64,000 nt of DNA. Origin: Phoenix dactylifera. Lineage: Eukaryota; Streptophyta; Magnoliopsida; Arecales; Arecaceae. Shown piece after piece: positions 32,456 through 45,500 of this stretch. The position numbers were made by a program, and so were the translations under genes. Within the stretch, counting starts at the first letter, position 1; every line of letters begins with the position of its first letter. The notes below the pieces were generated by a model that made no database searches, was not told where the DNA came from, and saw nothing but the letters and a program-made list of their open reading frames with translations. Location of the stretch: contig NC_052394.1 of the NCBI RefSeq assembly GCF_009389715.1, positions 24,427,399-24,491,398 on the forward strand, in the 5' to 3' direction.

Positions 32456-34641
32456 TAGCGGACGATTAGTCAGTAGGGTAGGTAAAGTGGTAACCGTGAA
32501 AAGGTCGCAGTTGGCTTTCAGCAGCGCGCATGCGTTTTATTCATTGCACCTTTGCTCAGCTATATTGGCGGCTTTTAAACGGTGTATGAGGCCTCGGGCT
32601 CCCTCCCATCTTCTTTGCCTGCGGCGGTCAACTTAATGACCGACGCATTGGTGAGAGATGAGGAAACGGGCTCCAGTGGGCAAGGAATGGAAGACTATTC
32701 CAGTCGATCAAGATAACTCCATCACAAACTAGTGAGGAACGCTCTTTATTTTCTTAATGACATATCCATCTATACAGCATCAGCAGAGACTACAACACAT
32801 TCAAGGAACCAGGGCGGCCTACGCAAATATTTCTCCATCAACTCACCCACTTTAATACTCAGATGGCTACCCCCTCCCCCTGGTGTGTTATCAAGATCAA
32901 TTTTGATGGATATGTTTTTACAACAGCAGCAGCAGCAGCAGAAACAAAACAACAACAAAGAAAAAAGGATGAGGAAACAACATACTCAGACTAGTGTAGT
33001 TCTCCATCCATATAATATGGGTTGGAACCATTTATATTTCTATACGAATCTTAGAACGAAAACATCGGAAGGTTTAACAGAAAGCAGGGAGACCTGCTCT
33101 CGAGTGAAACATAACTTGATATGAAAAAAGAAAAATAATGGTAAAATTACTCTTTAACCTTTCGGTCCATCACCTTTCTACTTCATTTTCCATCAAAAAG
33201 AACAGTTCCCTCTTCTTTTTTTTTTTTTTTTTTTTTTTTTTTGTTAACGGCGAACCTCTCTTCTTTTTCTTCACGGTGCTGATCCGATTTCTCTAAATCG
33301 CGGCTGTCAAAGTCAATACAGTGGCGCCGCTAATGCTGCAACTCTTTTTGACCTTCATACAGAATTTGCTTATTGCCATGCCTCCAGACTTGCGGAATCG
33401 TGCAATTATACAGACTCCCAACATTCCAACCTGTCCCCATCATCAGATGATGCTGTCTTGACTTCTGACTTCGGGGCCAGGAATATCCAAACGCCAACAT
33501 TATCGGGCATCAGCTGGTCCTGATTCCAATCCGGCCAGCGGAGACCTTAATGACAAAGCCGGCCGCCGAACTCCTCAACCACGAGTCAGCGTTCGTATTG
33601 GATGACAGACCTAGCGGCAGTCGAAATAGAAAGGCAATTTGATCCAAAAGTTGTTTGAGTCTCGATAGATACGAAGACACCTGTTCTCTTCCCAGTTCCC
33701 ACATGGAAACTCCACATATAATTAACCTATAAATAAACAGATGAAACGTACTTGCTGGCGTGCTAGATTAGAAACTAGAAAGCACATCCCGCTGTTTTTG
33801 AACAGCAGCGACAAGCATCGGTACGTCACTGAGAAACGAGTTTCTAGAAGCAGCCCCTATGCACAATACTATACGGTTCCTACTTTATACCACAGGGAGG
33901 AACAAGGTATAATCCAATAATATCTGCAAGAACCCGAACCTCATTCATGGATTGCATCACAAGTAGTTTCACATCCAAAGACCAAGAACACTACGAAAGG
34001 CTAACAAGATGCACATGGTTAGTGCATACTTTTGACAAGTAATCTTTCTTGTCAGGAGTGCATGTATAACCAAACAATTATTGGCAAACAACTTGCCCTT
34101 CTGTCTTTCTTGTTGGGAGTCCATGGCGAAAGTCAAAATGGACAAAAAGAAGGTCTCAGATGCACATTCTTTTATATTTCTGTCTTTATTACAGTAACAG
34201 GATCTCTGAAAAATACAATTTGTCTATCGCATAGTCATGACAACATGAATTGGTTGATGTAATAACTCTTCAGAAAATAGCTTGCTTGGAGAGCATCATC
34301 TCTTTCAAATAGACTTAACAGAGCTCAAATCAACTCGAGTGAACTTGAGAAGATCATCCACGAAAATGGCAACTTACCGTTTGTTTGGAGATAAAAGTGA
34401 GTCATGAACAACTCAGACGGCTCCTCACATCAAACCTGGTGTTATAATTAATTGATACACAATTATCTAATCCTGGCTATGACAAGTCCAGTGAGATCCC
34501 TACACAATATGAGAAAATAAATTTAAATAGAATATCAAAGTTCTATATGTCAAAAAAGATCAAAATGCAAAAAACAACAATTACTGAAACTCTTGATAAG
34601 CAGAACCTAGATGAACTCCCGACAGACCATCAAAAGATGTT
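32456..34641. other. Intergenic region
   Basis: No supported gene. It contains a CAG run (32924-32940), a poly-T tract (33216-33242) and short frames of 60-130 codons with no recognisable domain. The last few hundred bases are presumably the 3' untranslated region of the RRM-CCCH gene. Confidence 0.4.
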
Positions 34642-37600
34642 CTATCTATGTGATCTCCTGCGATATTCTTCTTCTTCTTTCCTTACGCAATAACGGGAGG
34701 ATGAATCTCTGTCAGGCTTCGGCCATCTGCCACTTCCTCGTCTGTATGGATCATCTTCTTGATTTGGTTCTAATTTGGACCTTTCAATGTGCTTCTCCCA
34801 TCTTCGCAATCCAGTATCATCTTCCGATTTTCTTTCATCCCTTAGTCTCCCTCCAGATTTCTCACTTCCCCGTCTTTCCAGATTTTTCAGAGTCAAGTCA
34901 CTTTGTTTTCGCTGGTCATAGCTGTACTCTTCAAAGGCATCTGATCTCAAAGAGTGGTGGCCATCTTTATCTCTTGATTTAGATTTCGACTCGCCCCCTA
35001 TTACTCTACCCTGCTGAGTCTGGTCTGGGGCACCATGCAATAAATTCTTATGGCCCTTCGGATGATCCCCATACCTGTTGTGATCCCATCTCGAATTGCT
35101 CTCCTTGGGACCCCAAGCTGAGTCTGCGCATCTCTGAGATTTATAAGACAAACACATGTAAGCATCTCTGATGATCAAAAAAAAAAATTAACACAATCAG
35201 ACTGAAAAAAGAAAAGGAAAAAAAATACACCCATTGCAGCTCAATATATTTCAATAATCCAGTGCCACATCCCCTTCAGGGTTAACTATGTAGTAACTAA
35301 TATAAAAGTAGTATAACGAAGGAAACTAGTTACATTTTTCAGTAGTTATTGTTTGGCAGAAGACATTGGTAAGCAGCAAGGTTTCTAAAGGCGGAGATTT
35401 TGGCTCCCAATATGGGACCAATACCGATACAGACCAAGAATGGCTTATCTCAGCCATAACGATGCCTAGTAAGAATCCAAATTGGCGGAGATATCCTGAG
35501 ATCTCAGTTTTCGTACGATACTGAGATACCAATAAATCCACCTATGGAACTGCTAAAGTATATTGTTATTATAAGTTTATCAAAGGATCTAATTAAGATA
35601 AAAATCCCAATCTCATGGGATCCCCTTTATCTGCGCTCTCCTTCTCCACCTTCTATTCCTAGTTCCTACTCCACCCATCTATCCACTACCATGGCTGCTC
35701 CACCAGTGATCATTAGCTCTCCACCACCTTCTTCCTTGCAAAGAAGATCTTCCACCATTTCCTCATATCCTTGTTTCCTCTTCTCCCTATCTCTCTCCAA
35801 TTTACGTTTCCCCTTTTCCTGTCAGGACAAATCCCAGCATCCTACTCCACCACCTACTATTGCCCCAGCAACCACCATCTATGGCCCATCACCTATCACT
35901 TATGCACAAATCAGTGGCCATAATTAAATGTTTCAAATCATAAGCACTATATCACAAATTAAGAAAAGATTAAATCACATCATCCAATATATGAATCTCA
36001 TATTGGCTGATATATTGGAATTTATTGGCTTGGATCAGCCAAAAGATAATAAGAGCTGATATTTTACTTATATCAGATCAGTCAGTGACGGACACCAATA
36101 CAAACCAATATCTTCACCAAATCTCGGCCAAAACATTTGTAAGCAACAAAACAAACAGTAGAAAAATTAATCCAGTTCATTGATATCCTTGTTCAAACAG
36201 GTCTCCCAAATGTTGACACATGAACTAAGTAGACACATGGTCTGATCATTTAAACGTAACCTAGCCCTTAAAAATTGTGATTCCTAACCAGCATCCTAAA
36301 TGCAATTGAGAAGGAAAAACAGAACCTGGGACACTTTGAATATATATCTAAGCAGTGAAGCATAAAATAATTACAAGAGAATGGTACTGGTATCAAAAAG
36401 TTCATTCCAAGTCACACTCATATATATGCATCTTAAGAACAAGCAAGGCATAAAGATGCGAAGACTCATCCAGCTAAGAAATTCAACTCGCCATATATAT
36501 TTTAAACCAAATGCCACACAATGTCTGTGTGGGGTCAGGAAACTTAGTGCCAAACTACTTGGTTTCAATCCTGAAAGTTTTGAAGTACTTATAAGGCCAA
36601 GATGCACAAAATTATGCTATCAAGTGTAAATTGTTTGCACATGATTTACATTGCCTATCTCAAGTGGAACTTAAATACTTAGGCTGTTTCGTAGAATCAG
36701 CCATTTTATATTAATAATCTCATACAGCTAACCAAAAACTTGTAAAGATGTTACATGATTATATAATTTATACAAACACATACAGAACCATGCTATTATT
36801 CATTCAAGCTAGATAGTTTACCAATAGTAACATCATAGTGTCAGGCATCTTATAATGCCCAAGTAAACAGAAGAAAATCACTGAAATGCAAATTAATTCA
36901 TTATAACAATGATACAGACATGCTAAAATTGGAACGAGCCATGACTATCTCATCAGATACCTGCTCATCATGAGAAAATTTGCATGAAGCTCCTCGGTTG
37001 CATTCACCCCTTTGGTAAGCATGACATACACCCCGTGCCTCCCTCTTTTGCTGCTCTTTCTCCTCATCTTCTTCCTCTTTTTTTTTGTAGCTACTGACAT
37101 GATCAACCCTTACAATTCGACCAAGAATCTTGGCCCCATTTAAGTTATCTGCAAAAGAAGATTGATGTGAGATTGCTTTTAACCAATATAAACTGCAAGA
37201 TATATCAAACAAGAGAACATATCAATAGCAGCAATAAATTCGGACAGACTTACCTACAGCAAGAATTGTACTCCTTTGATCTTCATATGCTAAGAAGGCA
37301 AAACCTTTGGATTTCCCAGTGCTCTTATCTCTAACAAGGTTAACATCAACAATCTCCCCATACCTGAAAGTTGCTCAAGAGCAAGCACATGAAGACCACA
37401 AATTATAAAAGCACTAAGAAAAGGCTAAGGCTTTTGACAAGAATCCAAGAAGGTAATCTAAAAATATGGCAAAAAGACCATGAATGTGGTGCAAAGGATC
37501 GGAATGAAACAAGTGGTGAAGACAATTTTAAAAGAGTCGAGCAACAAGAGCTTCAATCACAGCGACAATAGACCAGCAGAAAGAGCAATTCCCGGCAAGC

Positions 37601-38365
37601 AGTAGCAGCCAGGAGTTATGGACCGATAACAACGGTAGATGCTAGCGAACCATCATACCAAGACGATAAGTTCAGGCTTAGAAATAAATAATATTTTAGT
37701 TTCACATTCACATATTAGTTGGTGCGAGCTAATCTCAGAACCGAGCAAATCATAGCTCATCGAGGATGGCGAGTCCTGGATCTCATAAACCTACCCCAAA
37801 ACACAGGACTTTTCTATTGTTCGGTGCGGGGGAAATATTCCTTCTTTGCGCTTCTAGTATAATAAATTTTATTGTTGCCGACTGACGAATGAATGCCTAA
37901 TCCATCATGATGTTTTTATTCAGAACACAAAACTTACCTTGATTTCTAGATGTCCGACCAATCCTTGGTCTGGGAAAAAGGAATCAAGGAAGTTTAGAGT
38001 CACCTCGAGGATCGTATGATTAAAAAGAAGGAAGAAGGAAGATGGGCTCCTGTCCCGGCCACTATCTCGGCAGAGGAGACCCACGGCGCGGGGAATCGTG
38101 CTCCGCCGTTTTGCTTTGACATGGTGGTAAGGGAAAGGCTTATTCAAGAAGAGTGAAGCGAGAAGATGGGTGAATCGGCGGAGAGGACGTACTGGGCAAA
38201 GACGGCGAGGAGGTCGCCTTCGGTGAGGTCGTAGGGGATGCCGCCGACGAAGATGTAGGCAGAGTCCTTGTACCTGGCGTGCCACGATGCCTCCTCCGAG
38301 ATCCCTAACGCCGCCTCCGTCGAATTTATCTTCTGCGTCCGCTTCACCAGCGTCAGAGGATTCAT
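34642..38365 (-). CDS. RRM and CCCH zinc-finger splicing protein (RBMX2/Snu17-like; plant C3H25/C3H42 type)
   Basis: Four exons in transcript order: 38193-38365, 37254-37363, 36961-37148 and 34642-35133, giving 320 residues. It starts MNPLTLVKRTQKINSTEA, the conserved beginning of the family; an upstream in-frame methionine only adds low-complexity residues. RRM at about 36-110, with RNP2 IFVGGI (38-43) and RNP1 KGFAFLAY (77-84). CCCH finger C136-X7-C144-X5-C150-X3-H154. The rest is an Arg/Ser/Asp/Lys-rich tail typical of spliceosomal proteins. The family (yeast Snu17/Ist3, human RBMX2, Arabidopsis At3g47120, rice C3H25) belongs to the RES complex of the activated spliceosome. The plant members add the zinc finger. 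Exon 1 uses a GTACGT donor that splits a Gln codon. The last intron (35134-36960) is 1.8 kb. Confidence 0.92.
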
Positions 38366-39589
38366 CTCGCTCTTCCTCTCTTTCCGTGGAGCGGGCGAGC
38401 GGCCGACCGACTGGGGAAGACGAGGTCGAGGAGGGATAGGAGAAGCCGGGGAAGAAGGCGGCCCAAGCCGAAAGAGGGTTTCCTTTTCTTTTTTTATTTG
38501 ATTCTTTCCGAGCAAGCTTCGATCCTCAGCCGTTGAGATCCATCCAACGGCTCTTCTCTTCTGCGCGCACCCTTGCTAAGTGGCATGTTAATCTCTATGA
38601 AGAATTAGGAGACCATTACCATCCAAACTTTCCTCCCTTGTTGAAGAAACATAAATGCTTGCAAGCATTTTAATACTTCTTTTCCGAAGGCCTCTGATTT
38701 CATTCATTAATATGTATTATACATAATATGGTCAAGATGGGCAATCTTTTCGATCATTCCTGTAGGTCCCAATATGTAACTAGAAGAAAAATTCGGAGCA
38801 AAAAACAAAACGCAGCTTATCCTGCAATCTTTTCCATCTTCCTCGAGTCTCGTCAAAGCTCGATTTTGAACCCTACTCATTAGATTTTTTTTTCTTAATA
38901 ATAGGGAAGGGAATAAAAAGAGGGGAGTAAATTAGCAAGGAAAAATGTCTTATTAAATAGTTCGCAACGGTCCCATACACTAATACGCCATGCAAGCAGG
39001 CATACGCTCAGTCCGTATCCAGGAAAAAGCCTAATTTCTAACATACCAAGACTGCTAAATGAAAGAAAAAAAAGCTGTCGCAGCAAAACCGTTATCTGAA
39101 GCAGCGATGATCGAAAGAGGGGTAGTGTCTGAGGTCGAACCCGTCGAGCAGGAGCCATGGTTGTGGTTGGGATCTCGGTCTCTTTCCAATCTCATCGTTG
39201 TTCTCAGTCGCCCGTACCCGTATGCAAGCAAGAAAGTGGACGACGGCGTCACGTGGGCTCACCGTTGCTTTTCTTGCGATTCCAAATCATGGTCCACTCG
39301 GAATCGTGCCTCCTCTTCCATTCCCCAGCCCAACCTTTTTCCCGTACCTCGCCTTTTTCCGCTTTCTTGTTTATTTCGCCGCTGGATCTTGGTTTTTGAT
39401 GGTTACCTTTTCGGGATCTTGCGAGCTCCGATCATATCCTTCCCAGGCCTGTACTCCTTTCCATCCTTCTCCACCTCCTTCCACACCATAAAACAAAGGG
39501 TTAATCCCTTGGAAACTTTGTATTTGGGTGACTGAACCGACTGCCGGCCCTCCTCCATTGGGTGGATTTGGGTTCTTTTCGAGCAGAGA
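38366..39589. promoter_or_regulatory. Divergent intergenic region between the RRM-CCCH gene and villin
   Basis: The two genes are head to head with 1224 bases between start codons, so both promoters lie here. I saw no strong TATA box in either direction. The open frames inside (for example 39059-39535) look like chance. Confidence 0.6.
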
Positions 39590-42500
39590 ATGTCGATGAA
39601 GGGCGTGGACGAAGCCTTCCGTGGCGCTGGAGCAAAGACGTATCATCTCCTCCTTTCTTTCTCGATTGTTAATTTATATCTGTGCTCTCTCATCCTTCCG
39701 TCTTCTCGAGCCCTTTGCCTCCTTAACACACGCTTGGCTCTGCCGATGGGCAAAGAGAATTGACGGCGCATATGCCGTCGTGCTGTCTCTTTCTGATTTG
39801 TTAGCTTTTCCGGTTATTACTTCCCCTGTCCTCGGCCGTGTATTGTTCTGTTCGTAGGATGCCGGATTCCATGCCGTGGCATGGACAAGAGGGGAAAGGG
39901 ATGCTCGACCTAGCGAAGAGGCCATCTTCGTTCTGATCAGCATCGAATCGTTGCGTCATGCTGCAAATTAACAAGATTCCATCGCGCTGATGTTTAACGA
40001 TTCTCACTTTTGGAATACTCGCTAGCGTGCAGCATTACAGGCGTCTTGGTCGACGGCTTTATGATATGCTTTCTTCTTCTTGGTTTTTTTTTTCCTTTCT
40101 TTTCTTCCTTGTTCGCAGGGGCCTGGAAGTCTGGGGCATGGAGAATAATGGTCGTCTGGTTCCGATGCCAAAGTCTTCCCACGGGAAGTTTTTTTCTGGG
40201 AGCGCGTACATAATCTTGAGTGTGAGTCGCCTGCTCATTTCCAATTTGTACAGTAAAATTTCTAGCATTCGATTTTTCTGTTTATCTCGCAACTCCGATG
40301 CCGGCCGATCAAGAACTCCACCACCTGAGCCTAGTTCCTGTTCATGCTGTCGCTGGAACAGACTGCTGTGCTTAAGAGCGGACTTACTCGTCATGATATA
40401 CACTACTGGCTGGGGAAGGATGCCAATGAGGTTTGCTGGCTGATATTATCAATTCCGCACCTGCATATTGTATGCCTCCGTGACCGTATTTTCTTTTTTG
40501 CTGCATTCCCGTTCTTCCATTGCCAGGTTGACGCCTCGATGGCATCTGACAAGGCGATTGAACTGGATGCAGCGTTGGGCTCCCGTGCAGTCCAGTACCG
40601 GGAAGTCCAGGGATTTGAGACGGAGAAGTTCTTGTCCTACTTCAAGCCCTGCATCATACCCCTTGAGGGAGTTTTCTCTTCCGAGCTGCAGGGTCTGGGA
40701 GGCAAATCCTACCGAGTCTCATTGTTAAGCTGCACAGGGGACCATGTCGTTCACGTTAGAGAAGTAAGGAATATTAAGCAGTAGTCTCAAGAATGGTGTT
40801 TGTTCATTCTGCTTTCCCTCTCAAACTTTGTTTGTCGAATTAATGAAATATGATCCCTTACTTGATTCCACATGTTAATTATCTTCATATGTTGACAATT
40901 GGCTAGTGCTTTTGAGCTATTAAGAAAAGGGCTACTGCCTGCTTTGTGCTCTCCAGGTGCCACTCTCTCGTTCCTCCTTGAACCACAGTGATGTATTTAT
41001 ACTCGATACGCAGTCTAAAATCTTTCTATTCAGTGGCCGCAACTCCAGCATGCAAGAAAGAGCTAAAGCTTTGGAGGTTGTTCAGTACATAAAAGAGAAC
41101 CAGCATGGTGGGAGGTGTGAAGTGGCAACATTAGGTAGGATTGCTCTGTAGTTTTAAAAAGACTTGTTGCTGCAAACACTAATTAACCATCTGTACAGAG
41201 GATGGGATGCTTGTCGGCAATTCCGATTCTGGAGAATTCTGGAGCTTATTTGGAGGTTATGCTCCCATTACTGGGGATCGACCTGGTACGGATCAGATGG
41301 AGACTAATATGTCATCCACAAAGCTTTTCTGGTGAGATTTGCTGCGAACTTTACCCGAATGAACATGTGTAATTGTGGGCCTTCCATGCCAGATGTCAAT
41401 CCTTATGCTAATTGTTGAAGATTTAAGCTGTTTGTTTTGAACATTGCTGAAGAATTATGAATGATGCTAATTAGAAATTTTGAACTTTCAGAATGGAATA
41501 TTCGACAGTTTCTGCCCTCTTTTTTTTTGATTAGGATAAATAAAGGAAAGTTGTTTCCCATGGACGCCCCTTCCTTAAATAGAGGGATGCTGAGTTCAGA
41601 CAAGTGTTATATGTTGAATTGTGATGCTGAGATCTTTGTTTGGATGGGAAGGATGACATTAGTCTCTGAAAGGAAGACATCTATTTCGGCCATAGAAGTA
41701 AGAAGCTTGAACCTTGCTTTTTCATATTGTTGTCTGCTTGTTGCTCAAAAGATGACTTATTCCTGTTGCTGAGATATTTTTCCATACACGTTGCACCAGA
41801 GAGTTAAGAGAGATGCACGTGTATATCCATATGCATTTTTGAAGGTCATAGTAATTGTTATTGACATTAATTTTTAGCGGGGACTAATCGGCATATTGAT
41901 GATATGGATGCCTGGCTACTGTATCCGTAGGATACCTCCCACCTGGCTAGGAATCCCATGAGAATGGGAGGCAGAAGGGAGAACTAGGAGTGATTGGGAA
42001 GCCTGTTACTCCCATAATTAATAATCCTTAGATCTTCAAGATACAATCCATCAAAAGTGTGAACTTTGTTATCTTGGTAATCTTGGTATTGCAGCATTAG
42101 TGGCCTTCCAACCCCTTTGCCCTTCTTCCTGCTATTTCCTCTCCTCATATGATCCTGGCAAACAAGATGGCAGGGTGTTATACACCATTTACAAAGTCTT
42201 GCCATCCAAATGTATAGATGTCGCATCTGTATAACTCACATAGAAAGCTTGCCCCGAAACTGTTTGATTGTAAAGGCAATTGCAACCAGTTTTCAATCTT
42301 CAGTCTAGTCTGTCATTGTATCAGGTTATCTTTATTTCTAAATATATTCTTTTACAAAACAAATGCAAATTCCTGAAGAATGCAGATATGTGGGCTCTTG
42401 TTCTTGTTAAACCAGTCATCATTCTGTACAGGAAATTGTGCATTCACAAGGGAGGTCGACGAGCACTCGTACAACTTTCTTAACTGAAGGGTCTGAAAAT

Positions 42501-45500
42501 GTGAAATTCAAGTCTTACTTTAGTTGTTGGCCCGAGACTCTGACCACCAACTTGTATGAGGAAGGACGAGGGAAAGTGGCAGGTGATCTCCGACCATCTG
42601 GAATTGTATATTTATGTACAGTTTTTAATTGACCAATGATTACTTTTTGTATAAATGATATTTAAGAAATTGTCAGTTTTGGTGTTTCAGCAATATTTAA
42701 GCATCAGGGTTATGATGTCAAAGAACTTCCTGACAATAGCTCTCAGCCATTCATAGATTGCTGCGGTGATCTAAAAGTAAGTTTTTTTAAAAAGGTTCTA
42801 GTGTATTTGCAGTTACTAAACAATTATTTTAGCAGCCATTCCTTGATTCTGGAACTAATGTAAATTAGGTTTGGCGGGTGAGTTGTCATGGTGTTTCCCT
42901 TGTTCCTGCTGGGGAACAGGGCAAGCTTTACAGTGGAGACTGCTATATTGTGCAGTATACTTATACTGGAAATGAGAGAGATAATCACTTGTTTTATGCA
43001 TGGCTTGGAAAGAATAGCATATTGGTAAGGCAACTCATGTTAAGAGCAGAGTTTCTTTTGCTGTTTTTTAAATTCCCAAATTTTACTTGTAATAAATTTT
43101 GGGATTGTTATCCATGCACAAAGGCATGGTTGATGATCACTTTGTAATGAAAAATGACGTCTACTACCATAAATGGAACAGTTGAATATGAATTTGACTA
43201 CCTAAATATAGACTTCCTATAACCCAGTACAACACCAGCAAAGGCATATAACATGTTGATGAACCATGCATATTCCTAAAATACTAGTTTCTTCGAGACA
43301 CTAACATTATTACCTCTGATATTGTTATAAAATTAGAATTATTGGGTCTTGCATCTCAAATTTACCATCCAATCAAACAACTATATAAAATTAAGTAGTC
43401 TCCTGCGGCCCTGCCAAACTCTCTATTCTGTTCTTTCAATGTCACATCATTCCCATTCATGTATTTTGTTTAATAGGTAACATACCTGAATTGATATTAG
43501 ATAATATATGAGTTTTGTTTCGGTACATTTTTTCTTTGAACTGTCCATATTTTCAAAATCAACAGTATAGATCTCTTTTTTAGATATCCTCATCCATGTC
43601 TTTTGTTTGATAGGCAATGTACCTGAATTGTTTTAATCAAATATGTGAATCTTGCTTCTGCACTTCTTTTTTGAACCATCCATATTTTCAAAATGAACTG
43701 TGTAAATTTCATTTTTAAATTGATGGAAACTAGTATACCTCACATTTACCAATTAGGAATGGAAAAGTATGTGTAAATTTTTCCAAATATAGGACTTTTT
43801 ATGACAAATCAGTCTCAGTCTATATTGAACCCATAGTTGCTTGTGCTCTCTCTCTTTCCCTCATGGACACTTTATTCCCCCTCTCTTTCTGTCTCAGTGC
43901 AGGGGGCTTGGACTGGTCTTCGCTCTCTATCTCTTCCATCCCAAATTGGGGGAGGTCTCTCTCTCTCTCTCCCTCTCTCATCCTGGACTGGGATAAGGAG
44001 AAGAACTTACCATTTCTCGCTTCTTCCTCCCTCTTTCTCTCTTGTGCGCATGCCCTCGCACGGGGTTCGAAGGCCAGGGGGATTGGGGGAGGGCGTGTGG
44101 ATGGGAAGGCCTCAACTGGCTCTCTATACCTGCTTTCTCTTTCTCTTTTGCACACGGCTGAAAGGGGGTTGGATGTAGAAGATGACCTTGATTGGTTTAA
44201 CCAGTTGATATGTGATGTGCCAGTCTTACTCATATTAAATTCAGGGATTCTGATTAAACATAAAAATAATTAGATAAAGAAAAATGTGTTGAAGTGTGTA
44301 TTAAAGTAAAGCTCCTAATACTTTTGCATTTCAACTGGCATTACAAGCTAAAAAATTCAAAGCAAATATTTCAAATACATTTTATTACCCTTTATCTTTG
44401 GCTGCAGGAAGACAGAGTTGATGCAATCTCTTTTTTGAGCAGCACGGTTGATTCAGCAAAGGGCTGTTCAGCCATGGTTCGTGCTCTCGATTCAGTTGTT
44501 GCAACTCTTTTCTGCCACGTGATTGTCATCTTGATTTTATTGGACTCTGTAACATTTGATTCAACAAGAATGAATTATTAATTTTATTTTTATTCAACTC
44601 TTTTCCGCCGCATAATTGTAATCATTCAACAAGAATTGGATTGTCATTCATAATTTCGTACATTGTTTCTTGTGTTACACTTGTGCATTTGCTCCAATAA
44701 CTAATAGTTTCCTATGGTGCATATTCTCCCTAGTCTGAAAAATATTTTTCCTCTCATTCGAATGCAGGCTCAGATTTTTGAAGGTAAAGAGCCAGTACTA
44801 TTTTTTGCAATTTTCAAGTCACTGATCATTTTCAAGGTGCATATGACCGTATCTATGAGGAGCTTATTTGATTGATTTCAGATTGCTATTTGTATCTGAC
44901 ATCTGAGCAATAAAATAAGATATACATATGCTTCTCTTTCCGTTTGTTTTTGGCATTTCCATGTAGGGAGGCATGAGCCCGGCATATAAGAAGTCCATAA
45001 CACAGAGGGGACTTACTGATGAGACATATGATAAAGACAGCACAGCTTTATTTCGAGTTCAAGGAACAGGACCTGATAATATGCAAGCCATCCAGGTTGA
45101 TCAAGTGAGTAGATTGTTCATTAAAAAATTTTAAAAAAGGGCCAGGGTTCTCTGTTAGCTAATGGCCAACAGAGATAAAATCTCCTTTTCAATGATATAT
45201 AGACTATAGAGTGATTGGACCATATATGTCTGATACATTTTTCCAGAAGTCCAGCTGTGTCGTCTGATTATGGATCTTTTTCAAGTTTATAAACATTTTT
45301 TCTTGGAAGAAGCCGATGTTTTTCTTTAAAGAATTAGAGTCTAGTAAAGATAGGTCCTTACAAATTCATTCCTTTCCATTTTTGATATTGTTCTTTTAGG
45401 CAGTTAGTGAAATAATGCATCTTTGAATGCAAAATAGGCAAATTTTCTGAGACAAGGAAGGACTATAATCAATAGTTTACACCAATGGTCCTTGTTCCAT

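Noticed and set aside
39059..39535. 158-codon open frame upstream of villin
   Set aside because: No recognisable family; overlaps frames on both strands in the promoter region.
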